A stretch of 64,000 nucleotides of DNA. It comes from Stieleria sp. JC731 (GTDB lineage: Bacteria; Planctomycetota; Planctomycetia; Pirellulales; Pirellulaceae). Made by a program: the position numbers and the translations under genes. The DNA lies in NCBI RefSeq assembly GCF_020966635.1, contig NZ_JAJKFQ010000011.1:1-64000 (forward strand), read 5' to 3'. This document shows, piece after piece, positions 22,501 through 31,354 of the stretch. The first letter of the stretch is position 1. Each line of letters begins with the position of its first letter. The notes beneath the pieces are model-generated. The model worked only from the letters and a program-made list of their open reading frames with translations, ran no database searches and was not told the origin of the DNA.

Positions 22501-23298
22501 ATGAAGACACTTGCTTTTCTTATCGTGATCTTTGCTTCTCTTGCATCAGAAATAATGGCGAAGCCATTTCGTATTGCAACGTACAATCTGAACTGGGGGA
22601 ATCGTCGCGGGGACCAAGTGCTTGACGCCATCTCGAAGGCGAAACCAGATCTTGTATGCTTTCAAGAGTCAACGCAGCAATCAGAGCGATTCTTGCAAGA
22701 CAAGCTCGCTGAAGACTTTCCACACTTTGCTTCGGTCGGGCACCAAGGCCGCTACGCGGCAGAACGGTTCTCTTTCGCATCAAAGCTCCCGCTCTCGGAT
22801 GTTAGATTCATTCCTCCCAGTGCCGGCCTATTTGGGTTTTGTACCGCGAACATTGTTGTTGGTGATGTGCCCGTTCAAATCATCAATGTTCATCTGACTC
22901 CGGTCGTACTGAAGCGTGGCGACCGTGTTGCCGCGGCAATGCTTGCCTTGTCCGATGCCGAGGCAAAACACGAAGTTGAGATCGCGGCGATCTCGACCGT
23001 ACTGGACCCGACGCGTCCGTCTATTGTGCTTGGTGACTTCAATAGCATTTCGACATTCGTCGCACCACGTACCCTGACGAACATGGGGCTTGTTGATTCG
23101 TTTGCTGCTGTAACCACTGACGCGGATGCCAAGCCGACTTGGACATGGCCCACTCGTCCGCTGCCGATCTCACTGCGAATTGACTACATCTTTCACACGA
23201 AGCACTTTTCGACGATCGCATCGTCTATAGTTCAACGTGAAGGTTCGGATCACTCACTTGTTGTTTCCGAACTCTCACTCCGACCCACAGACGGCTGA
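22501..23298 (+). CDS. exported endonuclease/exonuclease/phosphatase family protein
   Basis: 265 residues. A signal peptide (LAFLIVIFASLASEIMA) precedes a complete EEP fold: IATYNLNWGN, LVCFQES (metal-binding Glu), INVHLTPV, VLGDFNS (catalytic Asp and Asn), LRIDYIF and SDHSLVV (catalytic Asp-His). All key residues are present, so a metal-dependent phosphodiesterase acting outside the cytoplasm is likely; substrate (DNA, RNA, phospholipid or other) is open. ATG 22501. Confidence 0.88.
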   Translation: MKTLAFLIVIFASLASEIMAKPFRIATYNLNWGNRRGDQVLDAISKAKPDLVCFQESTQQSERFLQDKLAEDFPHFASVGHQGRYAAERFSFASKLPLSDVRFIPPSAGLFGFCTANIVVGDVPVQIINVHLTPVVLKRGDRVAAAMLALSDAEAKHEVEIAAISTVLDPTRPSIVLGDFNSISTFVAPRTLTNMGLVDSFAAVTTDADAKPTWTWPTRPLPISLRIDYIFHTKHFSTIASSIVQREGSDHSLVVSELSLRPTDG

Positions 23299-23384
23299 TA
23301 GCTAGAATCTGCAACTGAAGACGGATGGATGTTGTCTTCGTCTGTTTGCGAGTCGTTCGTCCGTCGTCCTTAATCAGAATTGCT

Positions 23385-23972
23385 ATGTACCATAATCCAT
23401 GCATCAATCCACGCATCGCCGTTTGCTTGCTACTGCTCGCTTTGGCACCGAGCGGCTGCGGCAAGTCTTCGCAGCCAAGTGAGCCACAGATGTCTTCTGC
23501 GGAATCGGATGACTTCCAAGATCTGCTTGAAGCCAGCATGAAAGAATTGCAGCTCAAGACCGAAGCTCACAAGGCATGGGGATTGGGGACGTTCGACCGA
23601 TGGAACATCGATCAGGATGTAGGCGACCTCGTGTTCTCGAATGCGGATGGCACAACAGCAGTTGCACCGGCACAGATCATCGGTTCGTTCAGCACCAGCG
23701 ACAATTCCTGGCTATGGGCTTGGGATAATCCATCGATTGACGATGATCTCAAATTCCATGCTTTGAAATTGAAGGAATACGGCGAAAAGCACGGTATCGA
23801 GAAACTGACCACGCAAAAATGGACTGGCACTGAAGACGATGCGTGGGCGATGGCCGCCCTCGCGGTAAAACTATGTGATGCTCAAGGTGCGTATCGCGGT
23901 CCTGCTGGTCCGTCGTATGTGTTCCTGACGTTCGGCGAGGTCAAAATTAGCAAGCCTCAAGATGGCTCATAG
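23385..23972 (+). CDS. DUF6882-like lipoprotein
   Basis: 195 residues. A lipobox signal (LLLLALAPSGCGKSS, Cys near residue 25) precedes a domain with GTFDRWNIDQDVGDLVFSNADG, AQIIGSFSTSDNSWLWAWDNPSI, KEYGEKHGIEKLT and AYRGPAGPSYVFLTFGEVKI, the motif order I recall for DUF6882. Function unknown; envelope-anchored. ATG 23385 is preferred; the frame from 23325 begins in a worn attC-like stretch. Confidence 0.72.
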   Translation: MYHNPCINPRIAVCLLLLALAPSGCGKSSQPSEPQMSSAESDDFQDLLEASMKELQLKTEAHKAWGLGTFDRWNIDQDVGDLVFSNADGTTAVAPAQIIGSFSTSDNSWLWAWDNPSIDDDLKFHALKLKEYGEKHGIEKLTTQKWTGTEDDAWAMAALAVKLCDAQGAYRGPAGPSYVFLTFGEVKISKPQDGS

Positions 23973-24163
23973 CAATCGGTTGAACGAGAGCAGCGGGCCA
24001 GGGCAACCTGACGCAGTTAAGGCTGACGAGTGTCCATCGAGCTACATGGCGACCGCATCGCGTTTGAATTCATCGGTGTAGGTGTGTAGCTCGGGCATCG
24101 CTGAGGGTTGGGGCTTCCGTGGCATCGTAGGCTCTATGAGTTCCTTTCGGTTTAAGGACTCGC

Positions 24164-24502
24164 GTGGGCCACGAAACCCAGGCCACCTCAGTTGCCCCAC
24201 CGAAAAGGGCGGCACTTCTTGGGATCCTCGTTCTGATCTCGGTTGCCATGTATACCGTCGTGATGCTCTACACTACTTGGCTGCGATGGAAACGTTCGGC
24301 TTTCGTAGATGCGATTCTTTACCCTGCGTTCGTCTGTGCTGTTCCTCTCGTGGCATATATCACAATGGCCGTACAGAAGATCCGATCATCCAGTGGCGAA
24401 GGTCCAGGCGATCAACCAAAGTCAGTGAGTCGACGTGTGCAAAGTATTGAGGCATCCGTCGCACCTCGGTTATGTCAATCGTTCGTCGAAGAAGTTCAGT
24501 GA
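24164..24502 (+). CDS. small membrane protein, 112 aa, tail encoded by attC
   Basis: GTG 24164. Two hydrophobic segments (LLGILVLISVAMYTVVMLY and DAILYPAFVCAVPLVAYITM). The last 31 codons lie inside the attC palindrome, so the real conserved part is the first 80 residues. Unrecognised. Confidence 0.5.
   Translation: MGHETQATSVAPPKRAALLGILVLISVAMYTVVMLYTTWLRWKRSAFVDAILYPAFVCAVPLVAYITMAVQKIRSSSGEGPGDQPKSVSRRVQSIEASVAPRLCQSFVEEVQ
24410..24487 (+). repeat. attC site 33
   Basis: R'' near GATCAAC (24410-24416), arm AAAGTCAGTGAGTCGACG, right arm CCGTCGCACCTCGGTTATG, R' GTTCGTC (24481-24487). Confidence 0.6.
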
Positions 24503-24510
24503 CTCTACCA

Positions 24511-26133
24511 ATGATTCGACAAGTAAGGCAATTTGCCAATGTGGTTCAGGATGCTTGTGTCTTTCTTGCATTTTTCGCACCTGCTTTCGTTGTGGGAATG
24601 CTCGCTGAAAAGAATTTGATGGCGGTAGAGCCACAGGATGCTCAAGAGGTAGCGAGTCCTGACTTTTCGGACTTCGATGAGTTCATTGACCGCGTCTTGC
24701 GCGAATGGAAAGTGCCGGGCGTTGCCGTTGGGGTTATCAGTGAAGACCGCGTGATACTGGCGAAGGGATACGGGGCTCGAGACATCGAAAATGACTTGCC
24801 GGTGACGAGCAAGACGTTGTTTTCCATTGCTTCGATCACCAAGCCCTTCACAGCAACTGCCGTGGCGATGCTAGTTGATGAAGGAAAGCTGGATTGGAAT
24901 GACCGAGTCCACGATCATTTGCACGACTTTCAGTTGTCAGATGCAGATGCCACTGTTCAGCTTTCAGTCCGTGACTGTTTGGCTCATCGCACGGGTTTAG
25001 CGATGGCAGGTCTTCGTTGGTACGGGGTTAAGGGTTGGCCCGAAGAGCATATCACTCCCGCGCAGTCGTACCGAACACTGCGGTATCTTGAGTTAACTTC
25101 GCGGCCGCGATCGACATTTCAGTACTCCAACAGCGGTTACCTGATCGCGGGGCAGTTGATCGAAGGACTGTCAGAGCAATCCTGGGAGGAGTTTATCGAG
25201 AGCCGGCTTTTGAAACCTCTTGGGATGACAACTAGCAATTTTTCGATTCAGAATTCGCAGTCCAATTCCGATCACGCTCAGCCCTACGGCATGGTTGGAG
25301 ATCAAGTGGCGCCCCGGCCGTTTTTCCCCGGAGAAGTTGTGGGACCTGTAGCTGGTATCAACTCCAATGTGGACGACATGATCCGATTCCTGCAATTCAA
25401 TTTGGCCCAAGGCGAATTCAACGAGACGCAGGTTGTGTCAAAAGCCAGCATGCGAGAGCTATTGACGCCTGAGGTTGCGATGCCGGAATTTAATCGGTTC
25501 GATGAAACGACAGGTTTTCATAGTATGGGCTGGCAAATATTCCTTATTCGTGGTGAAAAGTGGGCACGACACACCGGCAGTATTCCCGGCTTCACGGCGG
25601 TCGCGGCTTTCTGTCCCAAGCGACAATGTGCCTATGTCGTACTGACGAACCTGGCTTATCGTCCGACGGCCGAACTTATCGAATTGAATATCCGCAGCCG
25701 TCTGTTGGGCCGACAGCCCAAAGACGAGTTTGCCTTCTACCGAAACTTAGAGCAAGCGGGAAGTGAGGCCTACGAGCAGGCTAGGTTAGCGCGGCGCCCT
25801 GCTCAAGTTCAAGCGACATCGCCAACGTTTCCGCTAGAGCGATACGTTGGGGTTTATTCGCATCCGGCGTTTGGGACCTTTGAAGTTTTGCTCCAGGATC
25901 GTCAACTGAGATGGCATCATCACGGTTTTCGTGGGCCGTTAGCCCATTATCACTTTGATAGTTTCGACATGGAGGGCGATCGAACGTACAACGGGATTGT
26001 TGATGACGACATTCGGCGTGAACTGGTGAGTTTTCATGCCAACTCGAATGGCGACATCGAGTCTCTGAGTCTAGTTCGTTTTCCAGTGCCCTCGCCGGTC
26101 ATTTTCACCAAAGCTGATGTGCAGCGACAGTGA
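24511..26133 (+). CDS. serine hydrolase, beta-lactamase class C/penicillin-binding type
   Basis: 540 residues. An N-terminal membrane anchor or signal (VFLAFFAPAFVVGML) precedes a full beta-lactamase fold: SxxK motif S108-I-T-K111 (FSIASITKPFTATAVAML), YSN in FQYSNSGYLIAG and HTG in WARHTGSIPGF. The C-terminal part from FPLERYVGVYSHPAFGTFEVLL is the DUF3471-type barrel usual in these esterases/peptidases. Catalytic residues are intact; substrate unknown. Unusually large for a cassette. ATG 24511; an in-frame ATG at 24472 lies in the attC. Confidence 0.88.
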   Translation: MIRQVRQFANVVQDACVFLAFFAPAFVVGMLAEKNLMAVEPQDAQEVASPDFSDFDEFIDRVLREWKVPGVAVGVISEDRVILAKGYGARDIENDLPVTSKTLFSIASITKPFTATAVAMLVDEGKLDWNDRVHDHLHDFQLSDADATVQLSVRDCLAHRTGLAMAGLRWYGVKGWPEEHITPAQSYRTLRYLELTSRPRSTFQYSNSGYLIAGQLIEGLSEQSWEEFIESRLLKPLGMTTSNFSIQNSQSNSDHAQPYGMVGDQVAPRPFFPGEVVGPVAGINSNVDDMIRFLQFNLAQGEFNETQVVSKASMRELLTPEVAMPEFNRFDETTGFHSMGWQIFLIRGEKWARHTGSIPGFTAVAAFCPKRQCAYVVLTNLAYRPTAELIELNIRSRLLGRQPKDEFAFYRNLEQAGSEAYEQARLARRPAQVQATSPTFPLERYVGVYSHPAFGTFEVLLQDRQLRWHHHGFRGPLAHYHFDSFDMEGDRTYNGIVDDDIRRELVSFHANSNGDIESLSLVRFPVPSPVIFTKADVQRQ

Positions 26134-26662
26134 ACCTTGCAGGAGGCTATCAAGCCTCCGTCGTCTAGCGGGACAAGGCGACAAAGGACGTGCCTGCCTT
26201 GTTGGCGCCAACGGGCCGACGAGCCATCTGGTACCAGAGAGCGGTGAAGTTGAGAGTATTGCCGTGCTTAATTTTCCCGCGCTGCTGGTTGATCGGCAAT
26301 GTATGCATGGATGCTAAAACAATCCAGTATTGTTCATCGTTCACCGGCGAGGCATTTTTAATTTGAATTGTTAGTAACAGGACCCTCTGAGCTCGCGCGA
26401 TACGCGTTCGCTACAACACGCAATGAAACTTTCACGTTGATCGTTTTGTCTGAGTGGCCTGCATCTGAATTCAAGGGACAGCTGGCTGCAAGTGATCAAA
26501 TCGGATATCTCATTTGGGTGTTCTGTTGAAAGATTGCTGCTCTAAAATTCTTGGGTGCTGACCACAAGATGGAGGCTGGTTACCTTTGGCGATTCGAATT
26601 GGGTAAACTTTTCACAAGCGGAGTGAGGAAGGCTGTCTTCTTTAGCGCCTCACGAACCACGG
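26134..26662. other. gene-free stretch after the serine hydrolase
   Basis: 530 bases with no supported gene on either strand. It opens with the hairpin described separately. Otherwise no repeat shared with the rest of the window was seen. Perhaps a decayed cassette, since the next attC closes it at 26663. Confidence 0.4.
26142..26159 (+). terminator. hairpin after the serine hydrolase gene
   Basis: GGAGGCT, loop ATCA, AGCCTCC: seven perfect pairs, eight bases after the stop codon. No T-run follows, so it is a possible terminator or mRNA-stabilising stem only. Confidence 0.4.
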
Positions 26663-26740
26663 TATGAACCGAAATTGTGGAGTGAAAGGCTTTGGGGTAG
26701 ATTGTCAGTCGCCGCAATTTGGTTGTGCCAATCGTCCAGC
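26663..26740 (+). repeat. attC site 34
   Basis: Same subtype as site 29: R'' TATGAAC (26663-26669), CCGAAATTGTGGAGTG, TCAGTCGCCGCAATTTGGTTG, R' GTCCAGC (26734-26740). Confidence 0.65.
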
Positions 26741-26768
26741 TAATCCTCGACCATCTCGATTATTGCAA

Positions 26769-27236
26769 ATGTTGCCGTCTACTCATCAGTCATGGTTGGT
26801 TTCCGGTGTTTTTGGATTCGTTGTCATTGCAAGCGGATGTTTCAGGTCGGCACCCGAGAACTCCGCTGACATTGAAGCGGTCCAGGAATTGTTTGCCGCG
26901 TACAACGCTGCATCGAAAGCAACTGTTGAGATGGCGACAGCATTGCAAAATGCACCGGAGAATGAACGCAATGCCAAGTCTCTTCAAGTCCACTACGCGA
27001 TACTCGCCCCGGCCTTGGATGAGTTCGTTGCTCAAACAAATGAAATAGATCCAGCATTGGAGGAGGATTTAAAGCAGTGGCATAAGATCGCTACCGAATT
27101 GAACGAAATGTTTTCGCAGCTCGTCGATTCGGAGGACTATGATGTGCTAGATGATGAGCGATCACACTTGAATCAATTGCTGGTTTCGGAAGAAGCTTTG
27201 AGCGGGCGAATTGCTGAGCATTTCGTTGACTTTTGA
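26769..27236 (+). CDS. helical lipoprotein, 155 aa
   Basis: Lipobox signal (WLVSGVFGFVVIASGCF, Cys near residue 24), then a helical domain (IEAVQELFAAYNAASKATVEMATAL, LEEDLKQWHKIATELNEMFSQL). Probably membrane-anchored and periplasmic. Unrecognised; similar in design to the lipoprotein at 9715-10182. ATG 26769; the frame upstream runs through the attC. Confidence 0.68.
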   Translation: MLPSTHQSWLVSGVFGFVVIASGCFRSAPENSADIEAVQELFAAYNAASKATVEMATALQNAPENERNAKSLQVHYAILAPALDEFVAQTNEIDPALEEDLKQWHKIATELNEMFSQLVDSEDYDVLDDERSHLNQLLVSEEALSGRIAEHFVDF

Positions 27237-27437
27237 CACGCTTCGCGAAACGCGGAGCCATGGCCCCGCGATTGCCTGCAGCATTGATTGCTCGCAAGTT
27301 TTGCTTCTGAATGGACACAATTGGTTGCCTTGGGATCCCGGGCGTTTCCTTTGTGATAATGAGCGGTTAATCCGGAGGGTTCGAACGTGCTCAGGCGGGC
27401 ACGGAGACCGCCGCAGTTTTCCACTACTGGCAAGCCC

Positions 27438-27878
27438 ATGCCGCAAATGAATCCTTATAGGCCACCCTCGACGAGTGCTTCAGGTCCCTGTGTGTCGCTG
27501 GGCGCGATTGTCATCCTGTGGGCCGGAAACATCGGTCTCGGTTGCTTGGCTGCTGTTCTATGTGGTCTTTCGTGCTACATCGATATCGCTGGAAATGCAA
27601 AGGACGATCTTGTGGCGGTCGGGATTATGTTCGGTGTTCCATTTTTGTTCTTCGCCTGTATCGGAATATCTGCGGGCATGACTCAGCTACGTCGGGGATC
27701 CAAACTGGATCAGGTTCCCACATCTGTGTACGTGGTTGCACTGACGGCTTTGACGGGGGCATCGCTGTTTGGAAATTCATTACTTCGCTGGTTCTCAATT
27801 TTTCTTATCTGCTGTTTTGCAACCATGACGTTGTCCATTCGCTTGGCAATTCGTTACCAGTGCGTCGAAGACGAATGA
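27438..27878 (+). CDS. NPY-motif membrane protein, 146 aa
   Basis: MPQMNPYRPPSTSASGP at the N terminus, then four hydrophobic segments (21-45, 56-80, 96-112, 116-134). A proline-rich leader followed by a helical membrane domain, like the other NPY proteins. ATG 27438; function unknown. Confidence 0.68.
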   Translation: MPQMNPYRPPSTSASGPCVSLGAIVILWAGNIGLGCLAAVLCGLSCYIDIAGNAKDDLVAVGIMFGVPFLFFACIGISAGMTQLRRGSKLDQVPTSVYVVALTALTGASLFGNSLLRWFSIFLICCFATMTLSIRLAIRYQCVEDE

Positions 27879-28429
27879 AAGTGATCTTCAGACCAGGGTG
27901 AGAGCCATTCGTGCCCGTCTTCCTGCTCGGGTGTGGTGAACGGCTATTGGTCTGGTGTGGCGTGGGCATTCCGGAACTGAAACGCAATTCAGCATTGGTA
28001 ACGATCTGTCGGCATTCTTTCCCGACGATCTTGGGCGGCCGATTGATAACTTCGTCCACGAGTGACTCTATTCGATGTCGCTGGTTTTACGTGCGTCGGC
28101 TGATGCGTTCTATTCAGCACGTGAGTTTTGCAAAACTTCGAATGTAAAACTTACTCCCCGATGATTTCGTTCGTGCGGATGGTTGTGACTGGTAGCCAAC
28201 ACCAGTTTTCAATGTTGCTGATTGCTGTGCTGGATTTTGCCCATCTGATTTCGAACGAAATTAGTTTCCTGTCAATCGCAATTGAGATTGCGGTTTGATA
28301 GATGTTTCTGATCGAAGACGTCCAACGTCTGGTATGTAGAATGCTTACTTGATGCTGATTACCTATGGCACTTCAAATGGGATGGACTTGTCGTCAGCGG
28401 TGTACTGCATACTGTCGTCGTGAGTAGCC
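27879..28429. other. gene-free stretch
   Basis: No supported gene. A 78-codon frame (27911-28147, GTG start) has no ribosome-binding site and no protein-like features. CGCAAT, loop TGAG, ATTGCG forms a small hairpin at 28277-28292. A worn cassette boundary may lie near 27900 but is not definable. Confidence 0.4.
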
Positions 28430-28522
28430 CGCAAACCAAGGCGTGCACGCGAAGGTAGGGAGCCATTCTTTGCTGAAGTAGTTAGTCCATCGCTGGACCA
28501 TCGGTGATGGCCGCCGTTCCGC
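28430..28522 (+). repeat. attC site 35
   Basis: R'' CGCAAAC (28430-28436), arm GGCGTGCACGCGAAGGTAGG, right arm TGGACCATCGGTGATGG, R' GTTCCGC (28516-28522). It introduces the third non-coding copy, whose start TTCCGC is the same as copy 1. Confidence 0.7.
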
Positions 28523-28983
28523 AGTGGACGGTTGATTGCTGACGAATCAAAGCTTGTCTTTGCTACCGACAGAGCTTGGGCAATGGCAACGGGTTATCAA
28601 ACCGTACATCGACGGCGGTTGGGTGCTTCAAATTCGGAAACACTAATCGTCACTAATACACACTAATCGATTTGTGCTGACCAGCGGTGGTCAGTGTTCC
28701 CAGCATGCAGGCGTCATTCGCGTTTCGATTGGCGTATCTACTGGGGCTTCATGTCTTGATGCGAATTTGCGGCCAGTCGATTGGCGACGGTTTAATATTG
28801 CAACGCGGCGGTTGCAACGGACTGCTGAGCAACGTCAACAGTTCCTTTTTTTGCTGATGGTTCTGGTCGTGATTGAAACGAAGGAAGCAATCGCGTCCGA
28901 CGCCCGGATCGCAAATTATCACACTGCAGTTTAAATCGCGTACGATAGACCGTGGTTGATCAAGTTGATCGGCCCAGGATGAC
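28523..28983 (+). repeat. non-coding cassette, copy 3 (full length)
   Basis: The most complete copy: it has both the start region shared with copy 1 (TTGATTGCTGACGAATCAA) and the 80-base region shared with copy 2. Phased heptamers at 28641-28670, GTTGCAAC pair at 28797-28818. It is the most diverged by eye. Its cassette runs from TTCCGC to GCGGAAC, an exact match. No shared reading frame. Confidence 0.75.
28641..28670 (+). promoter_or_regulatory. three phased CACTAAT repeats (copy 3)
   Basis: CACTAAT occurs three times exactly, at 28641, 28651 and 28661, again every 10 bases, followed by CGATTTGTGCTGA. Confidence 0.5.
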
Positions 28984-29078
28984 GCGGAACAAATTGATGG
29001 ACGCGAAGTCGCGGGGGCTTTGTCAAACGAATTACTGCAATTTCCTTCGCCGTGCCTCGCTCATCACTGCCGTTATGT
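28984..29078 (+). repeat. attC site 36 (end of non-coding copy 3)
   Basis: R'' GCGGAAC (28984-28990), arm GGACGCGAAGTCGCGGG, R' GTTATGT (29072-29078). The attC of copies 1 and 2 with several changes in the right arm (CGTGCCTCGCTCATCAC). Confidence 0.78.
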
Positions 29079-29621
29079 CGCAACATGAGAGCAATAGAAT
29101 GTCAACTTACGATACTAATCCGTACAGAGCAGAGCCGTCGAAGGCGGCTCCACAAAGAGGCGTGCGTGCCATCGCTGCGGCTGCTGGCTTTTCGCTCGTT
29201 TTTGTATTCGCGATTTCTATCGCTCGGATCGCTTGTAAAAAATCGCTCATTTGGATTTGCGTTTTCCTACACCCGTGAGACGTTGACTGAGTCAAGTATT
29301 GTGCTGGGTTGGGTACTACCGCTGTTCATTGGCTACGCCGCACTCCACACTCAGTACAACTGCTTCCGAAGCACTCCTAAGTCGGATTTCTGGCCAGCAG
29401 TCGGTGGAGCGGCAAGTTTCCTGTTTTTCAATTCGGTATGGGACTTCACACAGGGCGTTGCTGATTTGATCAGCGAGTCTTTGGGCGGAATCGTCGATGT
29501 TGATTCAGTCCGAATGGTGATGTGCCCTCTCGTGATTGCTATAGCAATCGAAGTGCTCGGAAGCTTCTTCTTGTTTCGGGTCCAGAACGCTCGCTCGCCC
29601 GTAACCAAACAGTCGGTATAA
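29075..29621 (+). pseudogene. NPY-motif membrane protein with +1 frameshift in an A6 run
   Basis: The first frame reads MSQHESNRMSTYDTNPYRAEPSK to SIARIACKK and then a short false end at 29278. The next frame continues sensibly from the same place, NRSFGFAFSYTRETLTESSIVLGW, to TAA at 29619-29621. The switch is at AAAAAA (29237-29242): five A residues would restore one protein of about 181 residues with an NPY leader and four membrane segments. Decay, sequencing error or slippage-controlled expression are all possible. ATG 29075 or 29099. Confidence 0.65.
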
Positions 29622-29706
29622 TAAAGCCGTGGACCAGAGCACTCATTCACGTGGCAATTGGATACAAAAGTCTTTCGTTTGCGCCCGGTTACGGGAGGCG
29701 TCCCAT
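29616..29706 (+). repeat. attC site 37
   Basis: R'' GTATAAT (29616-29622) roughly fits the cassette start TTATGT. Arm GCCGTGGACCAGAGCACTC, right arm GTTTGCGCCCGGTTACGGG, R' GTCCCAT (29700-29706). Confidence 0.65.
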
Positions 29707-29734
29707 AAATGGAAATTCAATCCGTTGATAGGCT

Positions 29735-30433
29735 ATGAACTTGCGATACGTTGATGTTCTCACCGCAGCTGCTACCACTCGAAGCATTGCGTCGTACGAG
29801 TCGACTCTTGAACTAAACGTGAGTTCCAGTCGCGGCGGATTGTGCTTCGACTCATCGTTGAAACTTCGTGATCGGGTCATCTCCGCGTTGAGAAACTCGG
29901 GGCTGTCTGAATCTGATATCCAAGAAGGCGGTGGGAACGTCGCACTTCAATTTTGGTCATCTGCTAAGTCTGTGTCGCACAGCATCATTGTGCGGAATGC
30001 AGATATGGCCAAATTGATGAATAGCATGGCTGCTATCGAGCGGCTGTTTGCATCGAGCAAACGCACATTTTGGTCTCCGATAAAGCAAACCTTCGCTTTC
30101 CAATCGCCAAAGCCCATTTACGCACCATCAGAGTCAGCGGAAAACGCGATAGCTGGTGCCATGCAACGGGCGCGAGCGACTGCAGATTCAATTGCATTTG
30201 CAAACGGTGAAATGATCGAGTCGTTGGTAAGCGTGCACGAGATTGCAGTGGCATCGCAGAGGAATATCCCCGGGCACGACGAGTTTGACGGGGATGCGGA
30301 TGTGGCTTTGGACTTTTGCGAAATTGACGATTCGATTGGAGTGATTTCGTATCCATCACTCGGTGACCAGAAGGGGCGCGGGACTCGTCGATTTCGAGTT
30401 CGTTTTGCGTTGAAACCAACGACGGCGGATTAA
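29735..30433 (+). CDS. SIMPL/DUF541-like protein
   Basis: 232 residues without signal peptide. The pattern YESTLELNVSSSRGGLCFDSSLKLRDRVISALRNSGLSESDIQEGG, followed by the ending RRFRVRFALKP, follows the SIMPL (DUF541) domain: an N-terminal strand pair, a helix, GLSESDI, and a final strand pair. Members are usually periplasmic, so the lack of a signal is odd. AMQRARATADSIAFANGE matches the central helix of the family. ATG 29735. Tentative family call. Confidence 0.65.
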   Translation: MNLRYVDVLTAAATTRSIASYESTLELNVSSSRGGLCFDSSLKLRDRVISALRNSGLSESDIQEGGGNVALQFWSSAKSVSHSIIVRNADMAKLMNSMAAIERLFASSKRTFWSPIKQTFAFQSPKPIYAPSESAENAIAGAMQRARATADSIAFANGEMIESLVSVHEIAVASQRNIPGHDEFDGDADVALDFCEIDDSIGVISYPSLGDQKGRGTRRFRVRFALKPTTAD

Positions 30434-30515
30434 CAAAGCGTTGGACGCGGGGGCGCGTGCTGCGAGGTTGGTGACTTCTGAGTTTGTTGGCTGCGGTAAG
30501 GTGAGCGCCGGCGAT
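30428..30515 (+). repeat. attC site 38, worn
   Basis: R'' GATTAAC (30428-30434) overlaps the stop codon, and GTTGGACGCGGGGGCGC and GTGAGCGCCGGCGATCAC give a partial palindrome. No clear R' box. Confidence 0.45.
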
Positions 30516-30633
30516 CACACGAGCAAAAGTTTTTGACAGCTACTCTACGGACTAGAGGTCGATATGTATGACTTGATGCTCGCACGAGTTACGTAGGCAA
30601 GGTTCGTGATTGCGTTAGTTGCGTTGAGGCTCT

Positions 30634-31011
30634 TTGGGACCTGGCCTTCCAGTTCCTGTGCTGGCGATAACAACACTGCTCGCTGGGTTCGTTTTGTTTG
30701 GAGTCGTACGCGTCTACTAGAGTGGTGGTATTGCCACGCTACTCGGTTGGGCATCGTGCAGAAAGGTTCCTTCGGAGAACCATTTGCAAGATTTGGCGTC
30801 TACCCTCGAAGGGTTTAAGGTGTGCAACGATGAGTATGGCGATTGCGGAATCGATTTCATTGACCTGAGAGCTTCTAAAGGAAGGTCGGTGAATTTCGAA
30901 AAGGCCGATGCAAACTGCGATGTAGCATTTTCCATTGATGAAGTCGTCGAGATGTTTCAACACGGGAAGTTCACTTCAGGAACTGTCGAAGTCGCATCGC
31001 CAACAGAATGA
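30634..31011 (+). pseudogene. membrane-anchored protein interrupted by an in-frame TAG
   Basis: Frame 1 reads a membrane segment, VPVLAITTLLAGFVLFGVVRVY, then TAG (30718-30720), then continues in the same frame as SGGIATLLGWASCRKVPSEN to QDLASTLEGFKVCNDEYGDCGIDF and ends at 31011 (SPTE, TGA). The part after the stop is protein-like and 97 codons long. It could restart at TTG 30784. Probably a pseudogene; start uncertain (TTG 30634 or GTG 30658). Confidence 0.5.
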
Positions 31012-31015
31012 AGCG

Positions 31016-31103
31016 ATAGAACCATCCGGTGGGCCTGAAGTGGGAGTTGCAATTTTGGAGTTGAAGCTCTTTCGTGTTTGCTTGCCGGCGCACTATGTTG
31101 AAC
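31016..31103 (+). repeat. attC site 39
   Basis: R'' ATAGAAC (31016-31022), spacer TGCAATTTTGGAGTTGAAGC, R' GTTGAAC (31097-31103). The arms are weak (GGTGGGCCTGAAGTGGG and GCTTGCCGGCGCAC). Confidence 0.55.
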
Positions 31104-31354
31104 GCCTAGGTGATTCCTCTGTTACGAATCGGTCAAGGTCATCCTCGATTGTTCAGCCGTTAAGCTTCATGAACACTTCAAGCGTCATGCTAATCTTTAC
31201 AGAACTTGATTTGAGAAACCTAGAGAATTCGAAGTAGCAGAGCATCGGTTGCAACGTTTTGGAGTCGGACCGAGAGTGTGTGCACCGTTTACTTTGCTGC
31301 TGCTGACTACGGACGACCCCGGGGCACAAGTATCTAGTTATTGAAGAGGACCGC
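31104..31354. other. short stretch with worn cassette
   Basis: No gene supported. CATCGGTTGCAACGTTTTGGAGTCGGACC followed by GTGTGCACCGTTTACT (31246-31300) has the flavour of a short attC ending in GTTTACT, but the R'' box cannot be placed. Confidence 0.3.

Noticed and set aside
27911-28147. 78-codon ORF
   Set aside because: No ribosome-binding site, GTG start and unlike protein in composition; not called a gene.
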